Below the pieces are notes generated by a model. It was given only the letters and a program-made list of their open reading frames with translations, made no database searches and was not told where the DNA came from. Below are positions 1-8,700 of a stretch of 38,532 nt of DNA, piece by piece; positions within the stretch are counted from its first letter, which is position 1, and each line of letters starts with the position of its first letter. Source of the stretch: Bryobacterales bacterium (GTDB taxonomy: Bacteria; Acidobacteriota; Terriglobia; Bryobacterales; Bryobacteraceae); assembly GCA_003166875.1 (NCBI GenBank), contig PMUN01000076.1, positions 8,711 through 47,242 on the forward strand, written 5' to 3'. Position numbers and translations under genes: made by a program.

Positions 1-3000
1 ACGGTGATGGTGGTGAAGCTTTCTCCTTGCGTGATTTGAAGCGGAAATTGGGTGGGCTTCGAAATTGCAATCCAGGGGACCTGAAAATTGACTTGCAACG
101 GAGAAACATAGAACAGCGGTGCTGGAGAATTCGCCACCGTCATAGATGTTCCGCCCAGCAGGAGCGGCAGCGGAGCACCCGCAAGAATCTTCGCGCTCGA
201 CAGATTCGTTCCGTAAAGCGATGCTATGCTGCCGGGCGAGATTGCAGAACCGGGCGCGGGATTGGCGTTGCTCACCAAGCCTGCTGCGGTGGCTGCGGGA
301 GCGGGGCCGACAATTGGCTCGGCGGCGATGCTGGAGCCGGAGCCTGGCGGGGTGCACGTGAAAGTAAGTTCGTCGCCCACATTTTGAGCTAGCGCGCGCA
401 AGGCGGCATCCGAGAAAGTTGCGAAAGTCTGGGCGCTGGTAAATGAATTCTGCTGGGGATTGTAGAGAAGGCCAGCAGCTTGCCCATTCACCATCCCCTT
501 CGCCACAACATCGCACTCGCCGGCTGCCGCGCGCGATTCCAGCAGATCGATGCGCGGACCTGCGACCGCCGTGTTGGTTTGCGTCAAGGTGATTTGCTGG
601 CCCACGATCGGCGCCAGATTGCTGTCAAAAGCCAATACGAAGGCAGTAAGCTGGTTGCGAATCGTATCGCCCGCGGCGCCAGTGGGGATGCCGCCAGGGT
701 TGATCAGGGATTGCTCGAAAACTTTCGCGCCATGGAATCGAAACAAAGTGTCGATGCTTCCATCGTGCAGGAATCCGAAGCCTCGGACTTGGTCGCCCAT
801 GAACGGGGTGGGCTCGCTGGGGAAGAGCGGGTCCGGCGACATGCCGAACTTTCCCACCTTTTGATACAAGTTGCGGAGGTGGGGGATTTTGAAGAGCTGC
901 GTTTCGTTCTCAAACGAAGATTGTCCATCGGTGCCAAAGAATCCGGGCCGCGCCACGCCGTACTGGCTGTTGCCATTGGGATCCAGCACGTGGCAGCCGT
1001 TGCAAGTCTTCAAGGTGTCGGAAGGCAAGCCGTTGTTGGTTAGCCCCAAGAAAAAATTCTGACCAGCCTGCTGGTCGGAGGTTAATGAGTTGTCGAGGTT
1101 GCGAATCGGGTTCGGAGGGTAGGTGAGCTGGAGAGCGAAATCGGCGAACGCCTGCATGTCCGCGGTGGATAGCTGCGCGGCGCTTCCGAGCAGATCCTGA
1201 AAAGCGGGATTGAACTTCATGAATCCCGCAACTTCGTTGAAGCTGCCGCTGTCGGGTTGAACGCTAGGAGCATCGTTGCCGCCAGTGCGGTCGCCACGCC
1301 AGTGCATGGGTCCGTGATTGGCCATGCCGCGCAGGCTCTGCACGGTAATTGGTCCTTTCATGGGATGGAAGGGAGTATCTGGGCCGACCAGCACCGCGAA
1401 TGGTCCGGGATCGTTGAGCGTAGTGTCGTCGGGATTGCCGAGGTCCCACGCCAAGCCGTCAAAATCGCCGAAGATGTGGCAACTGGCGCAGGCGGAATCG
1501 CCGTGACTCGAAGTGGTGGCGTCATAGAGGAACGGGCGTCCGTTGATCACGCTGGCGGGTTCAGGATTCAACATGGCCAGGTGCGCGGTTTCCTGCTGGC
1601 TTGCGAGATCGACAATGGAGATGGAGTTATCGAATCGCGTCAGCACATACAGTAAGTGCCGCGTCTGGTCGAGAGCGAGACCGCTGGGTCCTCCGCCGGA
1701 CACTGTGATCTGATCCGCCGTGTTTGGAACGAAGCTATCGTTTTCGAGTGCGGCGGTATTGAAGATGCCGATTTTGCTGGAACCGAACGCAGCGACATAG
1801 AGCGTCTGGCCGTCGCTTGAAATGGCCATGTCCGTTGGAAACGCCAGGCTCTTCATGCTCTCGACGTTCGGACTAGGAGCGCAACAGGAAGCGTAATTGA
1901 TGTGCTTGTTCAGGTGACGCGGGAGAACCTGGCCGCCCGAGAGCACGGTGATGTGGCTCTCCACCAGATGGCCCCGCAAGCTGTGTCCGGCGTATGTGCC
2001 AGGACCTTCGAAGCGATGATCGTTCTGCGCGTCGGTGTTGCTGACGTATACCGTGCCGCTCACGGGATTCACAACCATATTGAAGAGAACGGTGCCGACT
2101 CCGGCGAAGAAACCGCTCGATCCGGGTTGTTGGACCGGAGGGTTGGCCGCCGCATTGATCACGAACACATCCTTATCGGGTAGCGAGAGATTTACGGCGC
2201 TGTCCCAAACTGTGTTGGCTTCATCCTGCCAGTGCATCTTGCTGTCCGCGCTCGGGCGATATTTCACAATCAATCCGGTGGCCGGCGCGGGAATGCCCTG
2301 GTAATTGGTGTGCGGAGGAGGCGCGCCATTGTTGGGAATGGAGCCGGCCGAAATGGTGGTGGTGCCGTTACCCGATCGAAACGCCGCCGCGTAGACGGTG
2401 TTCCCGTCCGGCGTGACGGCCAACGCGCGAGGTGTGTCCGCGAAGAGCGTGAGGATGGTCAACGGCTGGCCGCCGAGCGTCGCACCCAGGTTCGTCGCGT
2501 CGAACACCCAGACATCAGCGCGGCCGACACCCGGCGTGGTGAACTGCGGATCGATGGATGAGTTCTGACCGCGATGCGCGGTGGTGATGAAAGCGCGGTC
2601 ATGTGAGGGTCCTGCAAAAACGATATCGCGCGGCTCGTCGCCTACTAGAAGAGTGCGAACTACGCGCGCCGTTTGAAGATTGCTGATGTCGACAATACTC
2701 ACGCTGTCGGAGAGGTGATTGACTACCCACACTTCGGTTGGAGATCGAAGCGCCACCGCGACCGGCTCCAGGCCTACGGGCACGGAAGCCATCAGCGAAA
2801 CGGTTTGGGCGGCTTGACCGGAGATGGAAAAAATCTCCAAACGGTTCGCGGGAGTGTTGGTGGCAAAGAGCAGCGTGCCGTCGGCGGAGAGGGCCAGGGG
2901 GCGAACCTCTCCGCTCTCGAAAAGAGTGTAGGATGAGGCCGGATTGGTTGCGCGAGGTGTCGCGCGGGGTTTTGCGGAAGCGATTCGGGACGACGCCAAG

Positions 3001-3119
3001 GCATTCGCTGGCGCCCGACGCGAAGTCCGTGGCTTTGCGCCGCTGGCCGCCACGATTACGCCGAGCATGATACACAGGGAAACGCATGCGGATGCTAAGA
3101 CGCGGGGGGAAATCGACAT
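1..3119 (-). CDS. Beta-propeller / di-haem cytochrome c protein with Solibacter-type C-terminal domain (3' end cut by window edge)
   Basis: An uninterrupted minus-strand frame runs from an ATG at 3119 (GGAA about 6 nt upstream) off the left edge, giving at least 1039 residues. Residues 1-27 look like a Sec signal or anchor. Residues about 60-450 contain YncE/YVTN-type propeller repeats such as DSVSIVDISN and DNSISIVDL. Two c-type haem sites follow: CASCH (C544-H548) and CNGCH (C706-H710), with TVQSLRGMANHGPMHWRGDR between them, as in propeller-linked cytochrome c peroxidase-like proteins. From about residue 947 (GSAISPGSIASLYGTNL, then VSPLQVNFQVPW) it matches the Solibacter C-terminal domain family known as TIGR03437; about half of it is present. 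I infer an exported or periplasmic redox protein. The substrate is unknown, and peroxidase activity is only a family-based guess. It follows vapC by 38 nt on the same strand. Confidence 0.85.
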   Translation of the reverse strand, partial: MSISPRVLASACVSLCIMLGVIVAASGAKPRTSRRAPANALASSRIASAKPRATPRATNPASSYTLFESGEVRPLALSADGTLLFATNTPANRLEIFSISGQAAQTVSLMASVPVGLEPVAVALRSPTEVWVVNHLSDSVSIVDISNLQTARVVRTLLVGDEPRDIVFAGPSHDRAFITTAHRGQNSSIDPQFTTPGVGRADVWVFDATNLGATLGGQPLTILTLFADTPRALAVTPDGNTVYAAAFRSGNGTTTISAGSIPNNGAPPPHTNYQGIPAPATGLIVKYRPSADSKMHWQDEANTVWDSAVNLSLPDKDVFVINAAANPPVQQPGSSGFFAGVGTVLFNMVVNPVSGTVYVSNTDAQNDHRFEGPGTYAGHSLRGHLVESHITVLSGGQVLPRHLNKHINYASCCAPSPNVESMKSLAFPTDMAISSDGQTLYVAAFGSSKIGIFNTAALENDSFVPNTADQITVSGGGPSGLALDQTRHLLYVLTRFDNSISIVDLASQQETAHLAMLNPEPASVINGRPFLYDATTSSHGDSACASCHIFGDFDGLAWDLGNPDDTTLNDPGPFAVLVGPDTPFHPMKGPITVQSLRGMANHGPMHWRGDRTGGNDAPSVQPDSGSFNEVAGFMKFNPAFQDLLGSAAQLSTADMQAFADFALQLTYPPNPIRNLDNSLTSDQQAGQNFFLGLTNNGLPSDTLKTCNGCHVLDPNGNSQYGVARPGFFGTDGQSSFENETQLFKIPHLRNLYQKVGKFGMSPDPLFPSEPTPFMGDQVRGFGFLHDGSIDTLFRFHGAKVFEQSLINPGGIPTGAAGDTIRNQLTAFVLAFDSNLAPIVGQQITLTQTNTAVAGPRIDLLESRAAAGECDVVAKGMVNGQAAGLLYNPQQNSFTSAQTFATFSDAALRALAQNVGDELTFTCTPPGSGSSIAAEPIVGPAPAATAAGLVSNANPAPGSAISPGSIASLYGTNLSSAKILAGAPLPLLLGGTSMTVANSPAPLFYVSPLQVNFQVPWIAISKPTQFPLQITQGESFTTIT

Positions 3120-3157
3120 ACTGTTTCCTGATGGTAGCGTATCGGGGTGGTGCTCGA

Positions 3158-3550
3158 TTATTTCGTCCAATCGGAGAGCCGAAGACCTTTTACGCGGGCG
3201 AATTCCTTGGTATTGTTGGTGACCAAGACCGCGCCGCGGCTTACGGCGGTTCCCGCGATGAGTAGATCCATCGGACCGATCAGCAAACCACGAGCTTCCA
3301 GATCGATGCGGATTCGAGCGGATTCGAGCGCGGCCTCGCGATCAAACGGAACCTGTTGGATGCCCGCCAGAAGGAGGGAAGCAATTTCCCGCCGGCGCGA
3401 CGAGCCGATCTTGAGCGTTCCATATTCGATTTCGTAGGCGACAACGCTGGGGATGGCGAGCTGGCGAGGAGATGCACTTTGGAACCGGGAAACCACCAAT
3501 GGCTGTCCCCTGAGGTAGTGAATGACGGTATTGGTGTCAAGGAGCGTCAA
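3158..3550 (-). CDS. vapC: PIN-domain toxin, VapC/FitB type
   Basis: The 130-residue protein begins LLDTNTVIHYLRG, which carries the first PIN-domain acidic residue (D5). It has a mid-protein acidic stretch (YEIEYGTL) and ends with the typical VapC block GPMDLLIAGTAVSRGAVLVT followed by NNTKEFARVKGL. These are the family's metal-binding acidic positions, so it should be an RNase that cleaves RNA (often tRNA) when released from its antitoxin. Its ATG overlaps the TGA of the upstream antitoxin gene by 4 nt, the usual sign of translational coupling. Length is normal for the family and no key residue seems to be missing. The RNA target cannot be read from the sequence. Confidence 0.93.
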   Translation of the reverse strand: MTLLDTNTVIHYLRGQPLVVSRFQSASPRQLAIPSVVAYEIEYGTLKIGSSRRREIASLLLAGIQQVPFDREAALESARIRIDLEARGLLIGPMDLLIAGTAVSRGAVLVTNNTKEFARVKGLRLSDWTK

Positions 3551-3780
3551 CGGATCCGCTCCCTGGTGGAGTCCTTTCCGTAGCCCGCGCGAATCTTTTC
3601 CACGTCAGGAAAGTCAGTGAGGGCGCCCGCGGCATCGAGCACGCTCTTCGGCCAGGCGTCCTCTAGAGTGTCTACCACCCGCTCCGCGATCCAACGGCTC
3701 ACTGACGTTCCTTTCACTTTAGCGGCCTTGCGTGCCTTGTTCTCGATATCGTCGGGCAGATAAATCGTGATCTGTGCCAT
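3547..3780 (-). CDS. vapB: Ribbon-helix-helix antitoxin, VapB type
   Basis: This 77-residue protein starts MAQITIYLPDDIENKARKAA, a classic ribbon-helix-helix DNA-binding arm and helix, followed by KGTSVSRWIAERV. The C-terminal half (DAWPKSVLDAAGALTDFPDVEKI) would be the toxin-binding tail. It overlaps vapC by 4 nt and should neutralise VapC and repress its own operon through the inverted repeat directly in front of its ATG. No Shine-Dalgarno sequence is visible. The bases before the ATG are AT-rich and promoter-like, so the transcript may be leaderless or nearly so. Confidence 0.92.
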   Translation of the reverse strand: MAQITIYLPDDIENKARKAAKVKGTSVSRWIAERVVDTLEDAWPKSVLDAAGALTDFPDVEKIRAGYGKDSTRERIR

Positions 3781-3799
3781 ATACTATACAGTATACTAT
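3781..3799 (-). promoter_or_regulatory. Probable VapB operator / promoter overlapping the vapB start
   Basis: Two 9-bp arms, ATACTATAC (3781-3789) and GTATACTAT (3791-3799), form an inverted repeat around one A with a single mismatch. It abuts the vapB ATG and includes the stop codon (3796-3798) of the upstream unknown gene. On the minus strand it contains TATACT and TATAGT hexamers that could serve as a -10 box. Placement and symmetry fit autoregulation by a ribbon-helix-helix antitoxin. This is inferred from sequence only. Confidence 0.6.
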
Positions 3800-4200
3800 G
3801 AATCGATCGGCTCCAATAAATAGTACGCTTCGCCGACAGCCGGCAGCACTTTAATCACGAACCCGCGGCGATCGAGAACGCGGCGGAGCTTCAGGTTCGG
3901 CTTTGCGCAATGGACTGCGTCCACAATCCACTCGATTGCTGTGAGCTGATTCAACTGTGCGAATCTTCTGGCTAGCGCCCAGATGGACAGAAGAACGCCT
4001 TCGCCGCCACCCTCGATCTGGGCCAACTCGATCCGAAGCCGGTTGCCTTCCACGCGAAACTCCCCGAGGATGGTGGCAGAGCCGGCGCGGAAAACAACCG
4101 GCTTACCCGTGAGGATCATGGCCTGAATCTGTTCCCTTGGCAGAGCTAATAGTTCATCTTCGGTGTACCCTTCGAATAGGACTTCTGATTTGCCACCCAT
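3796..4200 (-). CDS. Conserved-looking small protein of unknown function
   Basis: I chose the ATG at 4200 (product MGGKSEVLFEGYTEDELLAL) because AGGAGA lies 6 nt before it; a longer frame to 4281 would overlap the divergent gene. The product is about 134 residues, acidic at the N-terminus, with no signal peptide or membrane segment. The segment IEGGGEGVLLSIWALARRFA, then NLKLRRVLDRRGFVIKVLP, weakly resembles the glycine-loop helix and final strand of a GNAT acyltransferase fold, but no acetyl-CoA motif is convincing. Its stop codon lies inside the vapB operator, so it is either in one operon with vapBC or read through into it. Function is unknown. Confidence 0.75.
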   Translation of the reverse strand: MGGKSEVLFEGYTEDELLALPREQIQAMILTGKPVVFRAGSATILGEFRVEGNRLRIELAQIEGGGEGVLLSIWALARRFAQLNQLTAIEWIVDAVHCAKPNLKLRRVLDRRGFVIKVLPAVGEAYYLLEPIDS

Positions 4201-4224
4201 GGGGACTCTCCTGATGATAATTCT

Positions 4225-5364
4225 ATGAGCGAACCCGCTTATCCGGCCGCGCGAGCCGTTGCCACGCAGGTGCGGCTGCACTTTTCCCGGCAGCTCGCGG
4301 AGGAACGTGAGCGCGGGACCGACGACTTGGCTTCCGAGCCGGACGCCGCCGCGATCGAAGCCATGCTCGACGCCGCGTTCTGGGCCAGCCTTCTACGCCA
4401 GGAGCACCAACCCCCAAGGTTCTCGCTTGCATTTCTTTCCGCCGAACAGTCGCACCTTCCTTTGACTTTCGAGCAGCGGCTTCCGCTCACTCCCGAGAAT
4501 ATCGCGCGGCTAGCGCCCGCCGTCGAGCGTCCATCAATCCACTTGGGCGTCTGGCAAGAGAACGGAGAATTTCATATCTGGGGCGCCACGCGGACGCTGC
4601 CGGTGTTGTGCTTCGTAGTGGAGGTAGTGGATCCGGGCCTGATGGTGATCAAGCATCGCCGCGGTACGGAGTCCGGCAAATTCGTGAACGTCGCGGTGCT
4701 GGAAGGCGATCAGATCAAAATGCTGGATCACAAATCGGTGAGCCTTCAAGATCCGCCGGCGCTGGTTGCGTCGTTGCTCGGTTTGGATTTACCCAGTTCT
4801 TCGGCTGACTCGATACAGGTACTGATCCAGATTGCAGCATCCATGCGCGCGCACGGACGGGGCGGATCGCTGCTGATCGTTCCGCATGGTACCAAGGAAT
4901 GGCGAGAATCGATAGCCGGGCCGACGCCATATTCGATCCAGCCGCCTTACTTGGAACTGGCCGCGCTGATACGCGAGGAACCGGGCGAGAAGAGCCAGCG
5001 GCGATGGCAGGAGGTGCTTCGCCGGGCGGTGGAGGCGGTGGCGGGTTTGACTGCAGTGGACGGAGCGATGGTGATGACCGATCGATGCGAATTACTGGCG
5101 TTCGGCGCTAAAATCGGACGCCGCGATGGATGGCCACGGATCGATCAGGTGATTGATACCGAATTGATGGGAGGCGCGATTGGCCGCACGCTGCACCCGG
5201 CTGATTTCGGAGGCGCGCGCCACTTATCGGGGGCGCAATTCGCGCAGGATCAGAACAATTCCGTTGTACTGGTGGCGTCGCAAGACGGGCGGTTTACGGT
5301 ATTTGCATGGTCGGCGGCGAGGGCAGCGGTGTGCGCGTATCGGGTTGAGGCGCTGCTGCTGTAA
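4225..5364 (+). CDS. DisA-N / diadenylate cyclase-like protein with N-terminal sensor-type domain
   Basis: The 379-residue soluble protein has a long N-terminal region (about 1-260) and a C-terminal region (about 265-379) resembling the DisA_N diadenylate cyclase fold. AVDGAMVMTD carries the DGA motif at D279-A281, and GGARHLSGAQ (R332-H333) sits where active cyclases have the RHR motif. It is followed by a strand VVLVASQDGRFTVFAW like the family's core strand. Similar proteins are named, from memory, 'putative sensor domain DACNV-containing protein'. Known DisA_N enzymes make c-di-AMP from ATP. Here the last Arg of RHR is Leu, so activity is uncertain and a changed substrate or a binding role is possible. 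The gene is divergent from the unknown gene at 3796-4200 with a 24-nt gap. GATAAT at 4216-4221 could be a -10 box giving a leaderless message. Confidence 0.72.
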   Translation: MSEPAYPAARAVATQVRLHFSRQLAEERERGTDDLASEPDAAAIEAMLDAAFWASLLRQEHQPPRFSLAFLSAEQSHLPLTFEQRLPLTPENIARLAPAVERPSIHLGVWQENGEFHIWGATRTLPVLCFVVEVVDPGLMVIKHRRGTESGKFVNVAVLEGDQIKMLDHKSVSLQDPPALVASLLGLDLPSSSADSIQVLIQIAASMRAHGRGGSLLIVPHGTKEWRESIAGPTPYSIQPPYLELAALIREEPGEKSQRRWQEVLRRAVEAVAGLTAVDGAMVMTDRCELLAFGAKIGRRDGWPRIDQVIDTELMGGAIGRTLHPADFGGARHLSGAQFAQDQNNSVVLVASQDGRFTVFAWSAARAAVCAYRVEALLL

Positions 5365-5728
5365 TTCGGCGCGAATCAGTTGGACAGTTAAGCTGCTTCG
5401 TGGAGTGGCTGGTGATGCAGACGCAACAGGTCGTTGGATTTGAGGGCTAGCTAGGGAGGCATAGGTACGGCCACTGTCCGCGATAGGCCAGCAACTGCAT
5501 CACCCGTTTTCGCGGATTCCGGCAAGGCTGTCTGAATTTCCGCGGCCTCCGCGACGTGAAGGCCAGTGCTGCCAGAAAATTGCGCCGATTGGCAATCGGC
5601 GCGCAGGTTGGCAACAGTTGGCAACCTGCCCACATCGCAAAATGACCCTGGCACATTTGGATCTAGTGGGCTGTCCGCGCACGAACTTTAGCATCGAAAT
5701 CCCGTGCGTTCGCAGTGCGTGCGCTACG
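5365..5728. other. 364-nt intergenic spacer without a supported gene
   Basis: This is the convergent spacer between the DisA-like gene and the TonB-dependent receptor. Frames here are short and show no recognisable family. The only structured element seen is the double-hairpin repeat at 5582-5630. It should contain the 3' ends of both transcripts, but no clear hairpin-plus-T-tract terminator is visible. Confidence 0.6.
5582..5630 (+). repeat. Double-hairpin intergenic repeat, copy A
   Basis: The first hairpin is GCGCCGATTGGCAATCGGCG, and the second is GCAGGTTGGC facing GTTGGCAACCTGC. The same two-hairpin design recurs at 23154-23190 and, inverted, at 23076-23112. It is a short dispersed REP-like element, probably folded in RNA or single-stranded DNA. 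Confidence 0.75.
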
Positions 5729-8700
5729 TTAGAACTCGATGTTCGCCCGGAGTTCGATGTTTCGAGGACCGTTACTGTTATAGGCTTGCCCGAAGGTGGT
5801 CGACTGGAGGTTGTTGGCGCCACCGCCGGTATTAAAGGCGAACACCGGATGGTTGAAGGCGTTGAGAAACTCCGCTTGCAACACGAAGCGGATCCTCTCC
5901 GTGATCGCAATGCGCTTAGTCAGCGACATGTCGTTGAAGGTTTGATGCGGTCCGTACATGTAGAAGATCTGACCAAAAGTACCCGCCGTCGTGTTGGGTT
6001 TGAGATAGGCGGTGTTGGCGCCCACCCCCGGGGTAATGTACGCCGGGTTGATGGCGTTCACGTAGCCTGCGTTGCCGACAGAATACACGCCGACCGAGCT
6101 CTGCAATTGGGACCGCGTGACGCCATTGAGAATCACGCCGCCGTCGCCATAATCGTTGAACGTGGAATTGCCGCCCAGGATTACCTGGGGCGCGCCGGTC
6201 TGGAAGGTGAAGATATCGCCCAAAGTCCAGCCGCCTAGAATCGCATTCGTCACACCGCCGTGGTTGAGCCACTGGCGGCCTTTACCAAATGGAAGATCGT
6301 AGGTTCCATTGGCATGAATCACATCGTGAAGGTCGAACAAGGTCGGGCCATAGCTCTCTCGCAGATCGCGCAGAGTGTACTGCGTAGACTGACTCGTCCA
6401 ATTGTTTGGCGTGGCCAGACCGAGCGTGTGGCTCCAGGTGTAATTCGCGTCAAATTGAAGACCGTGCCAGGGCTTTTGCCGGTAATCCACCTGCAGCGCG
6501 TTGTAATTCGAATAGCCAATGGCGTCCATGTAAAAAACCGGCTGGCCGGCCGAATAGGGATTCGTCTGGAAGAAGTTGATAGGATAACCGGCGCCTTTTC
6601 CGGTGAATCCGGCGTTGGTGGCACAAGGCTTGAAGCTGGAACCCACCAGGTTGCAGAAATACTGCGGGTTATAATTAGCGCCTGCCAGGATGTTCGCCAA
6701 GGCTCCCACTTGCCCGGTGTTCAGGTCGTTGATGAAGCTGGTGTTGCCGTAGTCTGCCAGCGGCACACCTGCGCCGCCGGAACCCTCTCCGGCGAATGCA
6801 GCATTGAAAATCGGCGTCTGCGTCTGGCCAGAGTACCCGTTGTCGGCAAAGGAATTGATATTGTGTTGCTGGTTAATCTTCAGGTTTTGCTGCGCGGCCT
6901 GGAACTGAGTGAGGAATCCGTTCTCGAACACGTTTACCTCATTGGTGTTCTCAGACAGCCACTGATGGATGGTGTGGCTGCCGTTATAGCGGACCTCGAA
7001 TACTCCAGCCCCGGGCAGTTCGCGCTGGATGCCGAGGTTCCACGATTGCGTGTAGGGTTGGGCAATGTTCGGATTCAGGCCGTTGACGTCGTTTCCGAGA
7101 TATGTCAGGGATTGGAATGTGGCATTCGATTCCGGATTGGTGGGCGAATACGCGGCAGGATTGTAGGCGAATGGCGGTAACGACTGACCGAGCGAAAGAG
7201 AACCTGGAGCGAACGATCCGGTTGTGCCGGTGTTGTTCGAATACAAGTTAAAGTTCTGGTAGTAGAACGAGCCATAGTTGGTGGCTTGGTTCCAGAAATA
7301 TTGCTGCGGTTCAGTGAAGCGGCGGAGCGAATAGCCGGCGCGAATAACGGTCTTGCCGCCGCCGGTGAGCTTTCCGAGGATGCCATCCTTATAATCGGGC
7401 GACCAGGCGAGGCCGATGGAAGGTTGCGGACTGATGTCCCAGGGTTTGTATTGATGCGAGCGCGCCACCAACTCCGGATTCGTGTTGCTGCCCAGAACGC
7501 CTGGCGCGAAAAGATCGCCGACCGGAGTGGGACCGTAGATCGCCGCCGGCAGCGCGCCGGAGTATTCGTTGGTCAGATCGTGGTTGTCGCCGGTGAAGTC
7601 CCAGCGCAGGCCGTAGTTGATGGTGAGATTCGGACGCAAGCGGAAGGAATCCTGCGCGAATAATCCCCAGGCCCCGATCAGCTCGTCCAGATTGTACGAG
7701 CTGCCGGGCTTCTGAATGTAGGATTTCGTTGCCGGGTCCACACCGTACTGGCCGTTTACACCCGATAGGCGTCCAGTGAGGACGGCATACAACTGCTCGG
7801 CTTCCCCGAGCTGGGCGGAAGTTGCCCCGGGCAAGCTGGCCGACGATCCAGAATTCGAGAAGGCCGCCTGAGCCGGGTCGCCGGTGGTGAGCCCGAAGTT
7901 GTAGGTGGGCCACCCGGCCGGCGCGTTATAGTAGTGATCCTGTTCACGCCACCAGGAGAAGCCGAATTTGATGTTGTGTTTGCCGGTCTGCCAGCTTACC
8001 GAGTCGGAGGCATTGAAGACGGGATAGTAAGTATTGATACCCAAATTGAAATTCTGGCCCGACTGGGCGATACCCCAGTTGACCAGCCCAATCGAGGTAA
8101 CGTACAACGGCGCGGCGTTATATCCGTACCAAGTCGCGTTGTAGAGGAAGCCCCCTTTGAACTCATTCACCAGCTTGGGAGATATTATCCAGTCGAATCC
8201 GAACGAGGCCGTGTAGTTGTTGTTCTTGTTGCCGGCAATTTGATCCGCGAAGGCGGCCCCCGGGAGGTACGACGGCGCAACGGCAGGCTGGATCTCTTTG
8301 GTCTCATTGAAAGCGAGATGGAACCGGAGCTTGTCCGTCATGTTGTAGTCGATGCGGAACGTCGGGTAGTAGAACGTGGTTGGGGATCCCTGTAGCCAAT
8401 TCAGAGTCGCGAGATTGGGATCAGAAAGACCGGAAATAGAGCCGTACTTCAGCGCGCCATTTACCCCCGTCAGCTCGTTTGCGATCGTCGGATTGATCGT
8501 ACCCGGAAGAGCGGAATTGAAGCCATGCGCCAAGTTCAAGACATTGACAGTGCGTGTGACGCCGTCGGATCCCGTGTATTGGAAGTTGCCCGTTTGCGCC
8601 GCGGGCTGGAGCACGGTTTGGGACGTACTGATGGTGCCGGGCGATTTGGACATACTGAAGCTTCCGAAGAAGAACAGCTTATTCTTGATAACCGGTCCTC

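Noticed and set aside
3151-3583. Plus-strand frames over vapBC
   Set aside because: They are shadows of the toxin and antitoxin genes.
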